Assembly: GCF_041200145.1 (NCBI RefSeq)
Contig: NZ_CP165734.1
Location: forward strand, 7,669,001 to 7,733,000
DNA length: 64,000 nucleotides
Direction: 5' to 3'
Origin: Bradyrhizobium sp. LLZ17
Lineage (GTDB): Bacteria; Pseudomonadota; Alphaproteobacteria; Rhizobiales; Xanthobacteraceae
This document shows, one piece after another, positions 8,970-17,514 of the stretch (the first letter of the stretch is position 1; each line of letters opens with the position of its first letter). The position numbers and the translations under genes were made by a program. The notes below the pieces were generated by a model, which worked only from the letters and a program-made list of their open reading frames with translations, was not told the DNA's origin and made no database searches.

Positions 8970-10247
8970 ATGGAAAGCTCGACCGAAATGGGTGCTGCTA
9001 GCGCCGTTCAAGATGCATCACTCGGCAAGGAGATCGTTCGCCGCATCCAAGAGCTCGGCGCGATCTCGGAAGAAGCCGACAAGCTTACCCGCATCTATCT
9101 CAGCAAGGAGCTGCGTAGGGCGGCCGACCTCATTCTCGGCTGGATGCGCGAGGCCGGCATGAGCGCGCATCTCGATGCGATCGGCAACGTGTGCGGCCGC
9201 TACGAAGGCGAGCGGCCAGGGGCGCCCTGCCTGATGCTCGGCTCGCACTACGATACCGTGCGCGATGCCGGCAAATGGGACGGACCGCTGGGTGTGATCA
9301 CGGCGATCTCCTGCGTCGCCGATCTCAACCGTCGCGGCAAGCGCCTGCCGTTTGCCGTCGAAATCGTCGGCTTTGCCGACGAGGAGGGCGTACGCTTCGC
9401 CTCGACCCTGCTCGGCAGCCGCGCGGTGGCGGGCACCTTTGATGAGAGCGTTTTGAATACGCGCGACCAGGATGGTGTGTCGATGCGGGCTGCGCTCGTC
9501 GAGTTCGGCCTCGATCCCGATCATATCGGGGCGGCGGCACGGGCGCGGCGCGAGTTGCTGGCTTACCTCGAATTGCACATCGAGCAGGGGCCGGTGCTGG
9601 AAGCACAGAATCTGCCCGTCGGGGTCGTCACAGCGATTGCGGGCGCAACCCGGCTTGCCGCACGGCTGACTGGCATGGCCGGCCATGCCGGCACGGTGCC
9701 GATGGCGCTGCGACGCGACGCGCTCAGCGGCGCGGCTGAATGCATTGGAGCGATCGAGCAGTTCTGCCGGACCGATGCGAGCGGGCTCGTCGGCACCGTC
9801 GGCTACATCCATGCCAAGCCAGGCGCGACCAACGTCATTCCGGGCGAAGTGTCGTTTACCATCGACATGCGCGCGCCGACCGACATGCATCGCAAGCGCG
9901 CGGTCGCCGATGTCGTCAGGCAGATCGAGGCGATCGCAAAGCGCCGGCAGTTGGCGCTTCAGCTCGACGTCACCCATGAGAACCGCACCGTGCCTTGCGC
10001 GACCTGGCTGAAGGATCAGATCGCGCAGGCCATCGCTACGGAAGGGTTTTCCGCATTCGAGCTGCCGAGCGGGGCAGGGCATGACGGTATGGCGATGATC
10101 GACATCGCCGATGTCGGCATGATCTTCGTCCGCTGCCGCGGCGGGATCAGCCATCATCCGGACGAGCATGTCGAGCTTGGCGATGCCGATGCCGGCGCAC
10201 GGGTCCTGCTGCGGGTCGTCGAGAATTTCCAGCCGCGGGAAGGCTAA
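8970..10247 (+). CDS. Zn-dependent amidohydrolase (M20), allantoate-amidohydrolase/N-carbamoyl-amino-acid-hydrolase type
   Basis: A 425-residue M20-family enzyme. Metal ligands and motifs are GSHYDTVRDAGKWDGPLGV, DEEGVRF, LELHIEQGPVLE, GHAGTVPM, PSGAGHDGM and the late HHPDE, in the usual order. Allantoate amidohydrolase (AllC), ureidoglycine-type hydrolases and N-carbamoyl-L-amino-acid hydrolases share this layout and cannot be told apart safely here. The reaction is release of ammonia and/or CO2 from a carbamoyl or ureido group. The ATG at 8970 (CAGG ATGGAAAGC) starts where family similarity begins. Its position, divergent from a nucleobase/biuret operon, favours a ureide substrate from purine breakdown. 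Confidence 0.85.
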   Translation: MESSTEMGAASAVQDASLGKEIVRRIQELGAISEEADKLTRIYLSKELRRAADLILGWMREAGMSAHLDAIGNVCGRYEGERPGAPCLMLGSHYDTVRDAGKWDGPLGVITAISCVADLNRRGKRLPFAVEIVGFADEEGVRFASTLLGSRAVAGTFDESVLNTRDQDGVSMRAALVEFGLDPDHIGAAARARRELLAYLELHIEQGPVLEAQNLPVGVVTAIAGATRLAARLTGMAGHAGTVPMALRRDALSGAAECIGAIEQFCRTDASGLVGTVGYIHAKPGATNVIPGEVSFTIDMRAPTDMHRKRAVADVVRQIEAIAKRRQLALQLDVTHENRTVPCATWLKDQIAQAIATEGFSAFELPSGAGHDGMAMIDIADVGMIFVRCRGGISHHPDEHVELGDADAGARVLLRVVENFQPREG

Positions 10248-10279
10248 GCGGCCCGCAACATACCGGCCTGCCGACACGA

Positions 10280-11661
10280 ATGATTCAGATGAACAGCGAC
10301 CTTTCCTTTCCATCCGATCGCGGAAACCGGTTTTACCAGGGAAAGGCGGCGACGTTCGTCGCCAACGCCCTTCAGGCGGTCAATTTTCTCGGCGACCGAT
10401 TCCGAGAAAGCCGCCTGATGTGTCATCGGCGATCTCGGACCTTTACCGGCACTCGATCGACAGTGCGTTTTCGGTGACCGAGTCCTTTCTCGTCACGGGG
10501 GCGCCGCACGCATCGGCCTACTACCCGCGCGACTTCGCCTGGTTCTATCCGGACGTTCTCGATCCGGAGACCATCATCGATGCTCAGGACGCGATCCGGA
10601 GGGCGCGGCTGCTCGAAAAGAGCGTCCGTCTGTTGCTGGCGGCGGTTCGCGCCAATGTCGTCACGACGACCATCGTCCCGGCGGGACGCGGCCGTTATCT
10701 CGGCGTGAACTATTTCTCGCGCCCCTCGGACACGCTGCTGGGCGTTCTTGCCGGTCTCCGGCAGATGCTCTCTGCCGAAGAGCGGGCATCGTCTTATCTG
10801 GCGATGTCGCAGTGCGCGCATGCCGGCCGTCTGTTGCTGGCCGAATACGGCGGCGATCTGGAGCGCGCAATCCTGAAACTCGCAAGCGAGCTCGAGCCGT
10901 TCGAAGCTGACGGCGCCAGATATTTGCTCTGCGACGCCCGCGGCCCTCGCTCTGCGGCAACGGACACCCGCGCCGAGCGCCGGCGGTTTGTCACCAATGC
11001 CTGCGTCTACACGACCTTCGCGTGGGGTGTGCAGCTCGGGGTGGTCTACGAGAACCGGCTGAAGCGATTGCTCGGGCGCGACCTCGCGCGATACAAGCAG
11101 GACCTGCTCCGTCTGTTCGGCAAGGATGGCTATATCAGGCATTCGCTGGATAGCCCGGCGGGCACGCCGGCATCCCTGGTCGCGCTCGATTTCGTCAGCG
11201 TCCATCGCGGCTTCTGGGACATGAACGATCCGAGCGAGCGCGCGCTGTTCGCGGCGACGACGGATCTGATCATCGCCGAACCGAGGTTTCGCATACCTGG
11301 GACATCGCACTTCCTGGTGTCCGCGAATAATCCGCGCAACAAGATGATCCACAAGATTGCGGCGCCCGCCTATCAGGGACGCTCCTCCTGGCCGACGTTC
11401 AACGTCGAATTTGCCGATCGCATGCTGGATCACGATGAATTCTCAGGGAGCGATACCTATCGCCGCTATGCCCAGGGCATATTGAAGGACATCCGGACTG
11501 CGACCGAGGTCCATGGCGGATATCAAGAGTTGATCTCGGAATCAGGCTTGAAATATCGCACCTGGGCCTACAAGGGCGCCGTGGCTCACTCCTGGTTTCC
11601 GCGTTTCCTGTCCGTCTGGAGCAGGGCGTTTGGAACGCCCTTGCTCCATTGGAACGATTGA
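10280..11661 (+). CDS. Unrecognised protein of about 460 residues, faintly glycosidase-like (frame break near 10415)
   Basis: The main frame (from about 10420 to 11661) encodes about 413 residues containing ASAYYPRDFAWFYPDVLD, GVNYFSRPSDTLLGVLAGL, a central helical part and a C-terminal EFSGSDTYRRYAQG. The N-terminal 45 codons, from ATG 10280, lie in another frame with coding-like GC-rich third positions, suggesting one missing base near 10415. Alternatively translation starts at the GTG at 10420. The PRDFAW segment and helical repeats recall (alpha/alpha)6-barrel glycoside hydrolases, but this is a weak impression. It follows the amidohydrolase by 33 bases on the same strand, so it may share its transcript. 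No signal peptide is visible. Confidence 0.65.
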
Positions 11662-11671
11662 CCCGCGGCCG

Positions 11672-12991
11672 TTACCCCGCCGTGACGTCCACCAGCTCGC
11701 CGCCTTCGAGCACCTTGGCCGCCTTGGCGCGGTCGAGGTCGCCTTCCCAGGCGGCGACCACCACCGTCGCCACGCAATTGCCGATGAGGTTGCCGAGCGC
11801 GCGGGCCATGCCGATGAACCAGTCCACCGACAGCACCAGCACCAGGCCGATCGCCGGAATGCTCGGCACCGCGTTCAGCGTCGCGGCCAGGATCACGATG
11901 GCCGAGCCCGGCACGCCGTGCGCGCCCTTCGACGTGATCAGGGAGACGCCGAGCACCAGCAGGAGATCGCCGAACGACAGCGGCGTGTTGGTCGCTTGCG
12001 CGATGAACACGACGGCGAGCGTCAGGTAGATCGAGAAGGCGTCGAGATTGAAGGAATAGCCGGTCGGAATCACCAGGCCGACGACGGAGTCCTTCACGCC
12101 CATGCGCTCCAGCTTCTTCATGATCTGGGGCAGCACGGCGTCGGAGGACGCCGTCGCGAGCACGATGGTGAGTTCTTCGCGCAGGTAGGCGAGAAATTTG
12201 AGGATGTTGAGTCCGGCCAGCGCCATCACGGTGCCGAGCACGCCGAGCACGAAGATGCCGACCGAGACATAGAACAGCATCACCAGCGAGACGAGCTGCT
12301 TCAGCGAGCCGACACCGTATTTGCCGACGGTGTATGCGACCGCGCCGAGCACGCCGAGTGGAGCAACGCGGACGATCAGCCCCATGACGCGGAACAGCAC
12401 GGTGGAGGCCGCGTCGATCATCGAGGTGACGAGCTTGCCCTTCTCGCCGCCGACCAGCGCCAGGCCGACGCCGAACAGCACCGCAAAGAACAGAACCTGG
12501 AGCACGTCGTTGCGCGACAACGCATCGAAGGAGGTGCTCGGGATCACGTTGAGCAGGAAGGAGCCGACGCCGGCACCCTGGAGCTTGTGGGCGTTGTCGG
12601 CATAGGTGTTGAGCGCCTTGGCATCCAGCGTCGAGGGATCGATGTTCATCCCATGGCCGGGGCCGAAGACGTAGGCCAGGATGAGCCCGACCACGAGCGC
12701 CACCGTGGTCATCACCTCGAAATAGAGCAGCGCCTTGACGCCAACGCGGCCGACCTTCTTGAGGTCACCGGCGCCGGCAATGCCGTGCACGACCACGCAG
12801 AACACGATCGGTGCCACGATCATCGAAATCAGCTTCAGGAAGGCATCGCTGAGGATCTTGAGGCTGACGGCCAAGTCCGGGGCGGCCACGCCGAGGATGA
12901 TGCCCAGGATCAGCGCTGCCAGAACCTGGACGAACAGCGAAGTGTAGAGCGGCTTGGGCTCGGCGGCCGGGGCCGCTGCAATGGTCGACAT
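11672..12991 (-). CDS. dctA: Dicarboxylate/amino acid:cation symporter, DctA type
   Basis: A 439-residue inner-membrane carrier of the DAACS family with about eight membrane segments. The family signatures are LISMIVAPIVFCVVVHGIAG near residue 55, the serine-rich ATASSDAVLPQIMKK loop, the PTGYSFNLD motif, SKGAHGVPGSAIVILAATL and NLIGNCVATVVVAAWEG, the last two being typical of DctA. The probable role is proton- or sodium-coupled import of C4-dicarboxylates. The ATG at 12991 follows GGGGGAG. A strong sigma-54 promoter lies 43 bases upstream, as is classical for rhizobial dctA, though no dctBD genes are in the window. It runs convergent with the gene ending at 11661, 10 bases away. Confidence 0.88.
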   Translation of the reverse strand: MSTIAAAPAAEPKPLYTSLFVQVLAALILGIILGVAAPDLAVSLKILSDAFLKLISMIVAPIVFCVVVHGIAGAGDLKKVGRVGVKALLYFEVMTTVALVVGLILAYVFGPGHGMNIDPSTLDAKALNTYADNAHKLQGAGVGSFLLNVIPSTSFDALSRNDVLQVLFFAVLFGVGLALVGGEKGKLVTSMIDAASTVLFRVMGLIVRVAPLGVLGAVAYTVGKYGVGSLKQLVSLVMLFYVSVGIFVLGVLGTVMALAGLNILKFLAYLREELTIVLATASSDAVLPQIMKKLERMGVKDSVVGLVIPTGYSFNLDAFSIYLTLAVVFIAQATNTPLSFGDLLLVLGVSLITSKGAHGVPGSAIVILAATLNAVPSIPAIGLVLVLSVDWFIGMARALGNLIGNCVATVVVAAWEGDLDRAKAAKVLEGGELVDVTAG

Positions 12992-13033
12992 GGTAACTCC
13001 CCCGTTTCAACGACGTCTTGGTCGCCAAAACTA

Positions 13034-13048
13034 GCAACAACCATGCCA
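13034..13048 (-). promoter_or_regulatory. Sigma-54 promoter of dctA
   Basis: The minus strand reads TGGCATG-GTTG-TTGC followed by T, matching the sigma-54 consensus TGGCACG-N4-TTGCW at all key positions. Transcription would begin near 13022, about 30 bases before the ATG. In rhizobia dctA is activated by DctD from such a promoter. Only 34 bases separate it from the end of the inserted island at 13083, so upstream activator sites may have been displaced. Confidence 0.82.
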
Positions 13049-13092
13049 GAATGCCGCCGTTTTCGTCGGAAATGGCGTTTTCGGGTAGTGTC

Positions 13093-13330
13093 TCAGCTTG
13101 AGATCTCGTCGGCTTCGCGCTTAATGTAGGAACCGCGAACGGCCGGGACCGGGTTGGCGGCAACGATGAGCGCGACCACGTCCGTCACGTTCATCACGCG
13201 GGCGATCAAGCCAGCAGCCATTGCCGGGGTAGCGCCAAGCGTCTTGTGGACGCGGCAGAAGTTGTAGAGCACAAATAGAGCGCCAGCGCGTGGCAGTGGT
13301 TCTCAAACTTCTTGCCGAACGCATAGGTGA
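13093..13330 (-). pseudogene. Transposase C-terminal remnant
   Basis: Reading on the minus strand gives a segment with FGKKFENHCHALALY, then after a frame slip YNFCRVHKTLGATPAMAAG and DVVALIVAANPV, ending in TGA right at the terminal repeat. The combination of a YNF-RVHKTL motif with PAMAAG is typical of the C-terminus of DDE transposases annotated as IS1-like in Bradyrhizobium. The N-terminal two thirds are absent and the frame is shifted near 13285, so it is not functional. Confidence 0.65.
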
Positions 13331-13379
13331 GGCGGGTAAACCGGCGCGCCGGCGCACTTGGGCAAACGCCCGTCCGCTT

Positions 13380-13838
13380 TTATCCGAATAGCGGCGTGAA
13401 AGCGGCTTGTCTCGCTGAGGTGCTGGCTCGCATCGCTGATGCGCCGCCGACAGCCACTCTGCTGGATGTCCTGGGCGACGATCTGCGTCTCACAGGCGTC
13501 AAGAAGGCTGCGATCTCCGGCTTTGCGTAGCAAGTACACCTCAGGCCCTTGAGGACGCGAGGGCCCTCCAGTAGCCCGCGCCGGCAACTGTCGTCCTTGC
13601 GCGCATGGAGCAGATAGCATTCGTAAAATGCGATGAGGCCGAGTTCCGCAAGCACCTCTGGCTGCATCGACAGCAACAACACGAGGCAGCGCTCGGGCGT
13701 CGTGACGATCACCTGCGGAAGCACGTTAAGCGACACCAGTGTCAATCGGCGCTCAAGTATTGCAGGCCGAATGACACTCCCGCTGCCGTGGAAAATATCC
13801 AGGACAATATTCATAGCAGAAAACCGGTCGGAGCACAC
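13380..13838 (-). CDS. Unrecognised open frame in the island (doubtful)
   Basis: This minus-strand frame of 152 codons includes VIVTTPERCLVLLLSMQPEV and AELGLIAFYECYLLHARKDD, which look somewhat protein-like. Its last 50 codons overlap, antisense, the dehydrogenase scrap at 13435-13530 and are low-quality. A further small minus-strand frame (13867-14055) lies next to it. I recognise no family. It may be a truncated gene fragment carried into the island; it may equally be chance. Confidence 0.2.
   Translation of the reverse strand: MCSDRFSAMNIVLDIFHGSGSVIRPAILERRLTLVSLNVLPQVIVTTPERCLVLLLSMQPEVLAELGLIAFYECYLLHARKDDSCRRGLLEGPRVLKGLRCTCYAKPEIAAFLTPVRRRSSPRTSSRVAVGGASAMRASTSARQAAFTPLFG
13435..13530 (+). 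pseudogene. Scrap resembling N-terminus of a xanthine/CO-dehydrogenase-type 2Fe-2S subunit
   Basis: About 30 codons read ADAPPTATLLDVLGDDLRLT followed by GVKKA and soon a stop. This matches the conserved start of molybdenum hydroxylase small subunits (P-x-TLLDxLRDxLxLTGxKxGC), but the sequence ends before the first iron-sulphur cysteine. In a purine-degradation neighbourhood this could be what remains of a xanthine dehydrogenase small subunit (xdhA), or a passenger of the insertion sequences. The match is short. Confidence 0.4.
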
Positions 13839-14074
13839 CTAACCGCGCTGTTACCATCTCGTTGTTTCAGAGAAGAACCGCTTTTCGAAGCTCGCCATAG
13901 CGCAACAGGCACTGCTGAAGCTTCGGCAAATCGCACGATGGGACCCGACTGCTCAATCGCTCAAGAACGTCTTTCTGCAAGTCGATCAACATTATTGACC
14001 ACACACGTGTGATTACCGGTGAAGACGCCGACGAATGATTGTCGTTGTTGGCCATATTCTCGATGTCTGCTTTG

Positions 14075-15163
14075 GGTCCAGGCTGTGTAAAAACTCCGTC
14101 GATGCTATGATTCTCTTGCTGAAACGCGGAGGGAATTGATGCGGGGTTTCGTTCAAGGGGTGGATCGCCAGTAGACGACGTTGCTGCCGGAATGCCTTGA
14201 TGATTGGGTCGGCGATAACAATCCTGTTCGTGCGGTCGATGTGTTCGTCGATGCGTTGGAACTCCATGACCTCGGGTTCGATGGCGTCGATCCTGCACCG
14301 ACCGGCCGGCCAGCGTATCATCCTTCGCCGATGCTCAAGCTCTACATTTACGGTTATCTCAACCGGGTCCAATCGAGCCGACGGTTGGAGCGCGAGGCTG
14401 GCCGCAATCTTGAAGTGATGTGGCTGACGGGACGGCTTGCGCCGGATCACAAAACCATCGCCGACTTCCGCAAGGACAACGGTCTCGCGATCAAGAAAGT
14501 TTGCGCGCAATTCGTCGAGTTGTGCCGCAAGATGGGCCTGCTAGCGAAGGCCAGCGTTGCCATTGACGGCAGCAAGTTCAAGGCCGTCAACAGTCGCGAC
14601 AACAACTTCACGCAAGGCAAGATCCAGCGCCGCCAAGCAGATCGAAGAGGGCGTGGCACGCTACATGAGCCAACTCGATAGCGCCGACCGCCAGACTGCA
14701 GCAGGCGAAGAGCCTTCGGAAACGGTGCTTCTGACCGAGACACGGCTTCGGGAAAAGCTGATGAAGCTTGAAGAAGAAGTGAAGCGGCTGGCCGCGATTG
14801 AAAAGAGATTGCTCGCCTCACCGGACAAGCAGATATCGCTGACCGATCCCGATTGTCGCTCGATGGCAACAAGGGGCGCGGCTCCGGCATGGTCGCCTAC
14901 AACGTACTAAGTGCGGTCGACACCACGACCATCTGATTGTCGCGCACGACGTTACCAACATCGGCACCGATAAATCGCAACTAGCGGCGATGGCGCAGGT
15001 GGCGAAAGCCGCGTTGCATTTGGACGTCGTTGCGGATCGGGGTTACTTTAACGGCGAGGAAATCCTGGCCTGTGAACAGGCCAGCGTGGCAGTTACGCTA
15101 CCCAAGCCGCAAACCTCGGGAGCCAAGTCGGCAGGCCGCTTTGGGAAGCCTGATTTTGTCTAG
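14075..15163 (+). pseudogene. Truncated IS1182-family element with broken transposase
   Basis: The left end GGTCCAGGCTGTGTAAAAAC (14075-14094) resembles the terminal repeat of the intact IS at 51741-53395. A transposase frame starts at ATG 14139 but meets TAG at 14172, then continues as LPECLDDWVGDNNPVRAVDV and on through FRKDNGLAIKKVC and VAIDGSKFKAVNSRDNNFTQ. Further breaks occur near 14625 and 14905. Similarity stops at GRFGKPDF (about 15163), equal to roughly residue 340 of the 478-residue intact copy. The C-terminal part and right terminal repeat are missing, so this is a dead copy. Confidence 0.85.
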
Positions 15164-15182
15164 TCTGGTCTGCGATCAAGAG

Positions 15183-15815
15183 TTAGCGCGTCAGCACGAG
15201 GTGCGTCGCCAGCTCGGTTGGGACCACCTCCGTCACCCGATAGCCAAGGCCCGGCAGGTCGACGCCTGTGAACAGGGATTCACCGCGGCCCAGAACGACG
15301 GGCGACAGCGCCAAGTGCATCTCGTCGATTGCTCCTGCGAGTAGATACTGGCGGACAGTCGCAACGCCCCCGCCGATCTTTACGTCCAGGTCGCCCGCGG
15401 CGGCCTTTGCCTCGGCAAGCGCCGCCTCGATCCCGTCGGTAACGAAATGGAAGGTCGTCCCGCCCTCCATCACGATTGACGCCCGGGCATGGTGAGTGAG
15501 GATGAAGGTCGGCGCGTGGTACGGCGGATTGTCGCCCCACCAGCCCTTCCAATCGGGGCCGCCCCAATCGTCGCCGGCCGGCCCGAACATATTGCGTCCG
15601 AGGATGAAGGCGCCGAAGCCTTTCATTGCGGCTTCGGCAAAGCGGTCGTCGGTGCCCCCGTCTTTCCCGATCATCGATCGAAAGGCCAGGGTCGGGAAGA
15701 ACCAGTTCATCAACTCCTGGCCCCGTTTGCCGAGCGGATGTTCCAGGCCCTGATCCGGACCGGCCCCGAAGCCGTCGATGGACACTCCGAAGCCAGCTAC
15801 GCGTACCTTGCCCAT
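15183..15815 (-). CDS. Dihydrofolate-reductase-family protein (RibD C-terminal domain)
   Basis: A 210-residue cytoplasmic protein beginning MGKVRVAGFGVSIDGFGAGP. It carries the RibD C-terminal/DHFR-like nucleotide-binding fold: FGAFILGRNMFGP, then WWGDNPPYHAPTFILTHHAR, and KIGGGVATVRQYLLAGAIDE followed by HLALSPVVLGRGE. Such proteins are NADPH-dependent reductases of unknown substrate, common in soil bacteria and often solitary. It lies inside the insertion-sequence island yet is intact, so it is likely a recent or selected passenger. The stop lies 20 bases from the end of the truncated IS. Confidence 0.85.
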   Translation of the reverse strand: MGKVRVAGFGVSIDGFGAGPDQGLEHPLGKRGQELMNWFFPTLAFRSMIGKDGGTDDRFAEAAMKGFGAFILGRNMFGPAGDDWGGPDWKGWWGDNPPYHAPTFILTHHARASIVMEGGTTFHFVTDGIEAALAEAKAAAGDLDVKIGGGVATVRQYLLAGAIDEMHLALSPVVLGRGESLFTGVDLPGLGYRVTEVVPTELATHLVLTR

Positions 15816-16243
15816 CCGGGCCTCCCTTTAATTGTGAACTGACTCAAGACGAATGGGCACGCGCGTTTCCGACACCATCGGCCTCCTTTGACACAAAATT
15901 TTTAGAATTTCCGACCTTCGCTGACTCGGTTGGGGAAGCCACTCATGTTGTGATGGTCCGTAATGGGTCATTCGCGTCGATTTGCTCGCGTCTTCCCGAT
16001 GTCCGGTCTGGCCTCGACTGCCGACGTGCCGGACACGACGGCGATCTTCGCCTTCTGGGATGGAAGGCGGAACTTATTGGGCTGCAAGTGTGGCCATGGG
16101 AGCGGCCCGCGCAAAGAGCCAAGGACTTGTAAGCGCGCAGGTAACGCTTGGGATGAGCACGAGCATTTGAGAAAATCAAAAGCCCTAACTCGCGCCCGTT
16201 GCGATCCGGACGACATCACTGTCGAAGACGCTGAAAATTCAAA
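15816..16243. other. Island filler without recognisable gene
   Basis: About 430 bases between the reductase gene and the right terminal repeat. Frames on both strands lack family likeness and good ribosome sites. It is probably decayed insertion-sequence DNA. Confidence 0.45.
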
Positions 16244-16278
16244 CTGAGACACTACCCGCGTTCTTCGTCGAAAACGGT

Positions 16279-17292
16279 CTATTCGGCCGCTTTCGCCGTC
16301 CTGCCGAACATCCGCATCGGGGCCGGGAAACCGCAGGACGTGCCGTCGGTGACCTTGACCTGGTCTTCCCACGGCAGGCGAAAGGTGCCGGCCACCATGT
16401 CCTGCATAAAGGTGTAGGGGCAGTCCATCGCGCCGCCTTTGACGGCGACATAACCGCGGTGCCAGAGCTGGTAGATGTTGTTCTCGACGCCCCAATTGAT
16501 GCGAGCCTCGCGCACGAGATCGGGACGCACTTCGGCGGTGATGATCTCGTCGGCGCGGCCGGTGGTGCCGTGCGCGAGCACGCTGCCGTCGAAATTGACG
16601 ATCATGCCTTCGCCCATGGAATCGAACGAGCCGTCAGAGCCGCACATGCAGACATTCGCGGTCACCATCAGGTTCTGGAACGAATTGGCCTGGTTGGTGA
16701 AGCGCCAGGACTCGCGGATCGGTGCGGTGTAGCCGGCGGTACGGATCATGATCTCGGCGCCTTTGTAAGCACATTCCCGCGCCATCTCCGGGAACATGCC
16801 GTCGTGGCAGATGATCAGCGCGATCTTCGCACCGTTCGGGCCCGAGATCACGGGGATGCCGATGTCGCCCGGCTCCCAGGGCTCGACCGGTATCCAGGGA
16901 TGGAGCTTGCGGTAGTAGAGCTTGATGTCGCCGTGGTCGTCGATGATCAGGCCGGAATTGTAGGGATTGCCGTGCGGGTTGAACTCCATGATGGAGAAGC
17001 AACCCCAGATCTTGTTGTCGATGCAGGCTTTCTTGAAGGCGGCGACCTCGGGCCCGTCGAGCCGGCACATGATCTCGGGATTGATGTCCATCGAGAGGCC
17101 GTGCAGCGAATATTCGGGGAAGACCACCAGATCCATCGTGGACAGATTGCGGCGCGCCTTGCCGACCATCCAGACGATGCGCTCCGTCTGCTTCGCCAGA
17201 TCCGCTGGGGTCACGATGCTCGGCAGTTGCAGCTGAACGAGGCCAATGACCACGCCCTCAGGCGATTTGTTCAACCCGCCAAGTCCATTCAT
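16279..17292 (-). CDS. amiF: Formamidase, nitrilase superfamily
   Basis: The protein has 337 residues, the usual AmiF length. The Glu-Lys-Cys triad is visible in VVFPEYSLHG, YYRKLHPW and LIICHDGMFPE. The opening MNGLGGLNKSPEGVVIGLVQ and the stretch GYTAPIRESWRFTNQANSFQ are characteristic of formamidase/aliphatic amidase AmiF. It hydrolyses formamide to formate and ammonia in the cytoplasm. I chose the ATG at 17292 (after GGGAGCAG) over longer upstream frames lacking similarity. It is divergent from the TetR-adenine deaminase operon, and its stop lies 21 bases from the insertion-sequence island. It fits an ammonia-releasing function with its purine and biuret neighbours. Confidence 0.93.
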   Translation of the reverse strand: MNGLGGLNKSPEGVVIGLVQLQLPSIVTPADLAKQTERIVWMVGKARRNLSTMDLVVFPEYSLHGLSMDINPEIMCRLDGPEVAAFKKACIDNKIWGCFSIMEFNPHGNPYNSGLIIDDHGDIKLYYRKLHPWIPVEPWEPGDIGIPVISGPNGAKIALIICHDGMFPEMARECAYKGAEIMIRTAGYTAPIRESWRFTNQANSFQNLMVTANVCMCGSDGSFDSMGEGMIVNFDGSVLAHGTTGRADEIITAEVRPDLVREARINWGVENNIYQLWHRGYVAVKGGAMDCPYTFMQDMVAGTFRLPWEDQVKVTDGTSCGFPAPMRMFGRTAKAAE

Positions 17293-17498
17293 GATCTGCT
17301 CCCTTGTCGTCCGCGCGTCGTTGCGCGCCATCGGAAGAGCAAATCCGATTTTGGCGGCACGCAGAAGTCCATTTTTCAGGCTCGCGGGCGAAAGCGGGCG
17401 TGCTCGCGCGCACCGTGGGGTGTCTTCGACCCATGCTGACGCCCATTGTTGCAGCGCTGCGTGCCTCAAGTCTCGGCTTGACCGCTCAAATCGTCCGG

Positions 17499-17514
17499 TG
17501 TCAGACTTATGACA
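17499..17514. promoter_or_regulatory. Putative operator of the TetR-type regulator
   Basis: The inverted repeat TGTCA-N6-TGACA spans 17499-17514 and overlaps the A of the regulator's ATG. It lies between the divergent formamidase and tetR genes, where an autoregulatory site is expected. Binding by the TetR protein is inferred from position and symmetry only. Confidence 0.5.

Larger units (their letters stand above)
13083..16257. mobile_element. Inverted-repeat-bounded island of decayed insertion sequences
   Basis: The island starts with GGGTAGTGTCTCAG (13083-13096) and ends with the exact inverse, CTGAGACACTACCC (16244-16257), which I take as insertion-sequence ends. Inside, in order, are a C-terminal transposase remnant abutting the left end, a scrap resembling a 2Fe-2S dehydrogenase subunit, unrecognised sequence, a broken IS1182-family copy, and an intact DHFR/RibD-like gene. 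Outside lie dctA and the formamidase gene, which may once have been adjacent. I see no clear target duplication. The piece looks like nested insertions followed by decay. Confidence 0.6.

Noticed and set aside
10423..11433. A 336-residue minus-strand frame
   Set aside because: Antisense to the protein at 10280-11661, no motifs.
11630..13129. A 499-residue plus-strand frame rich in H, D and E
   Set aside because: Antisense to dctA, composition typical of an antisense artefact.
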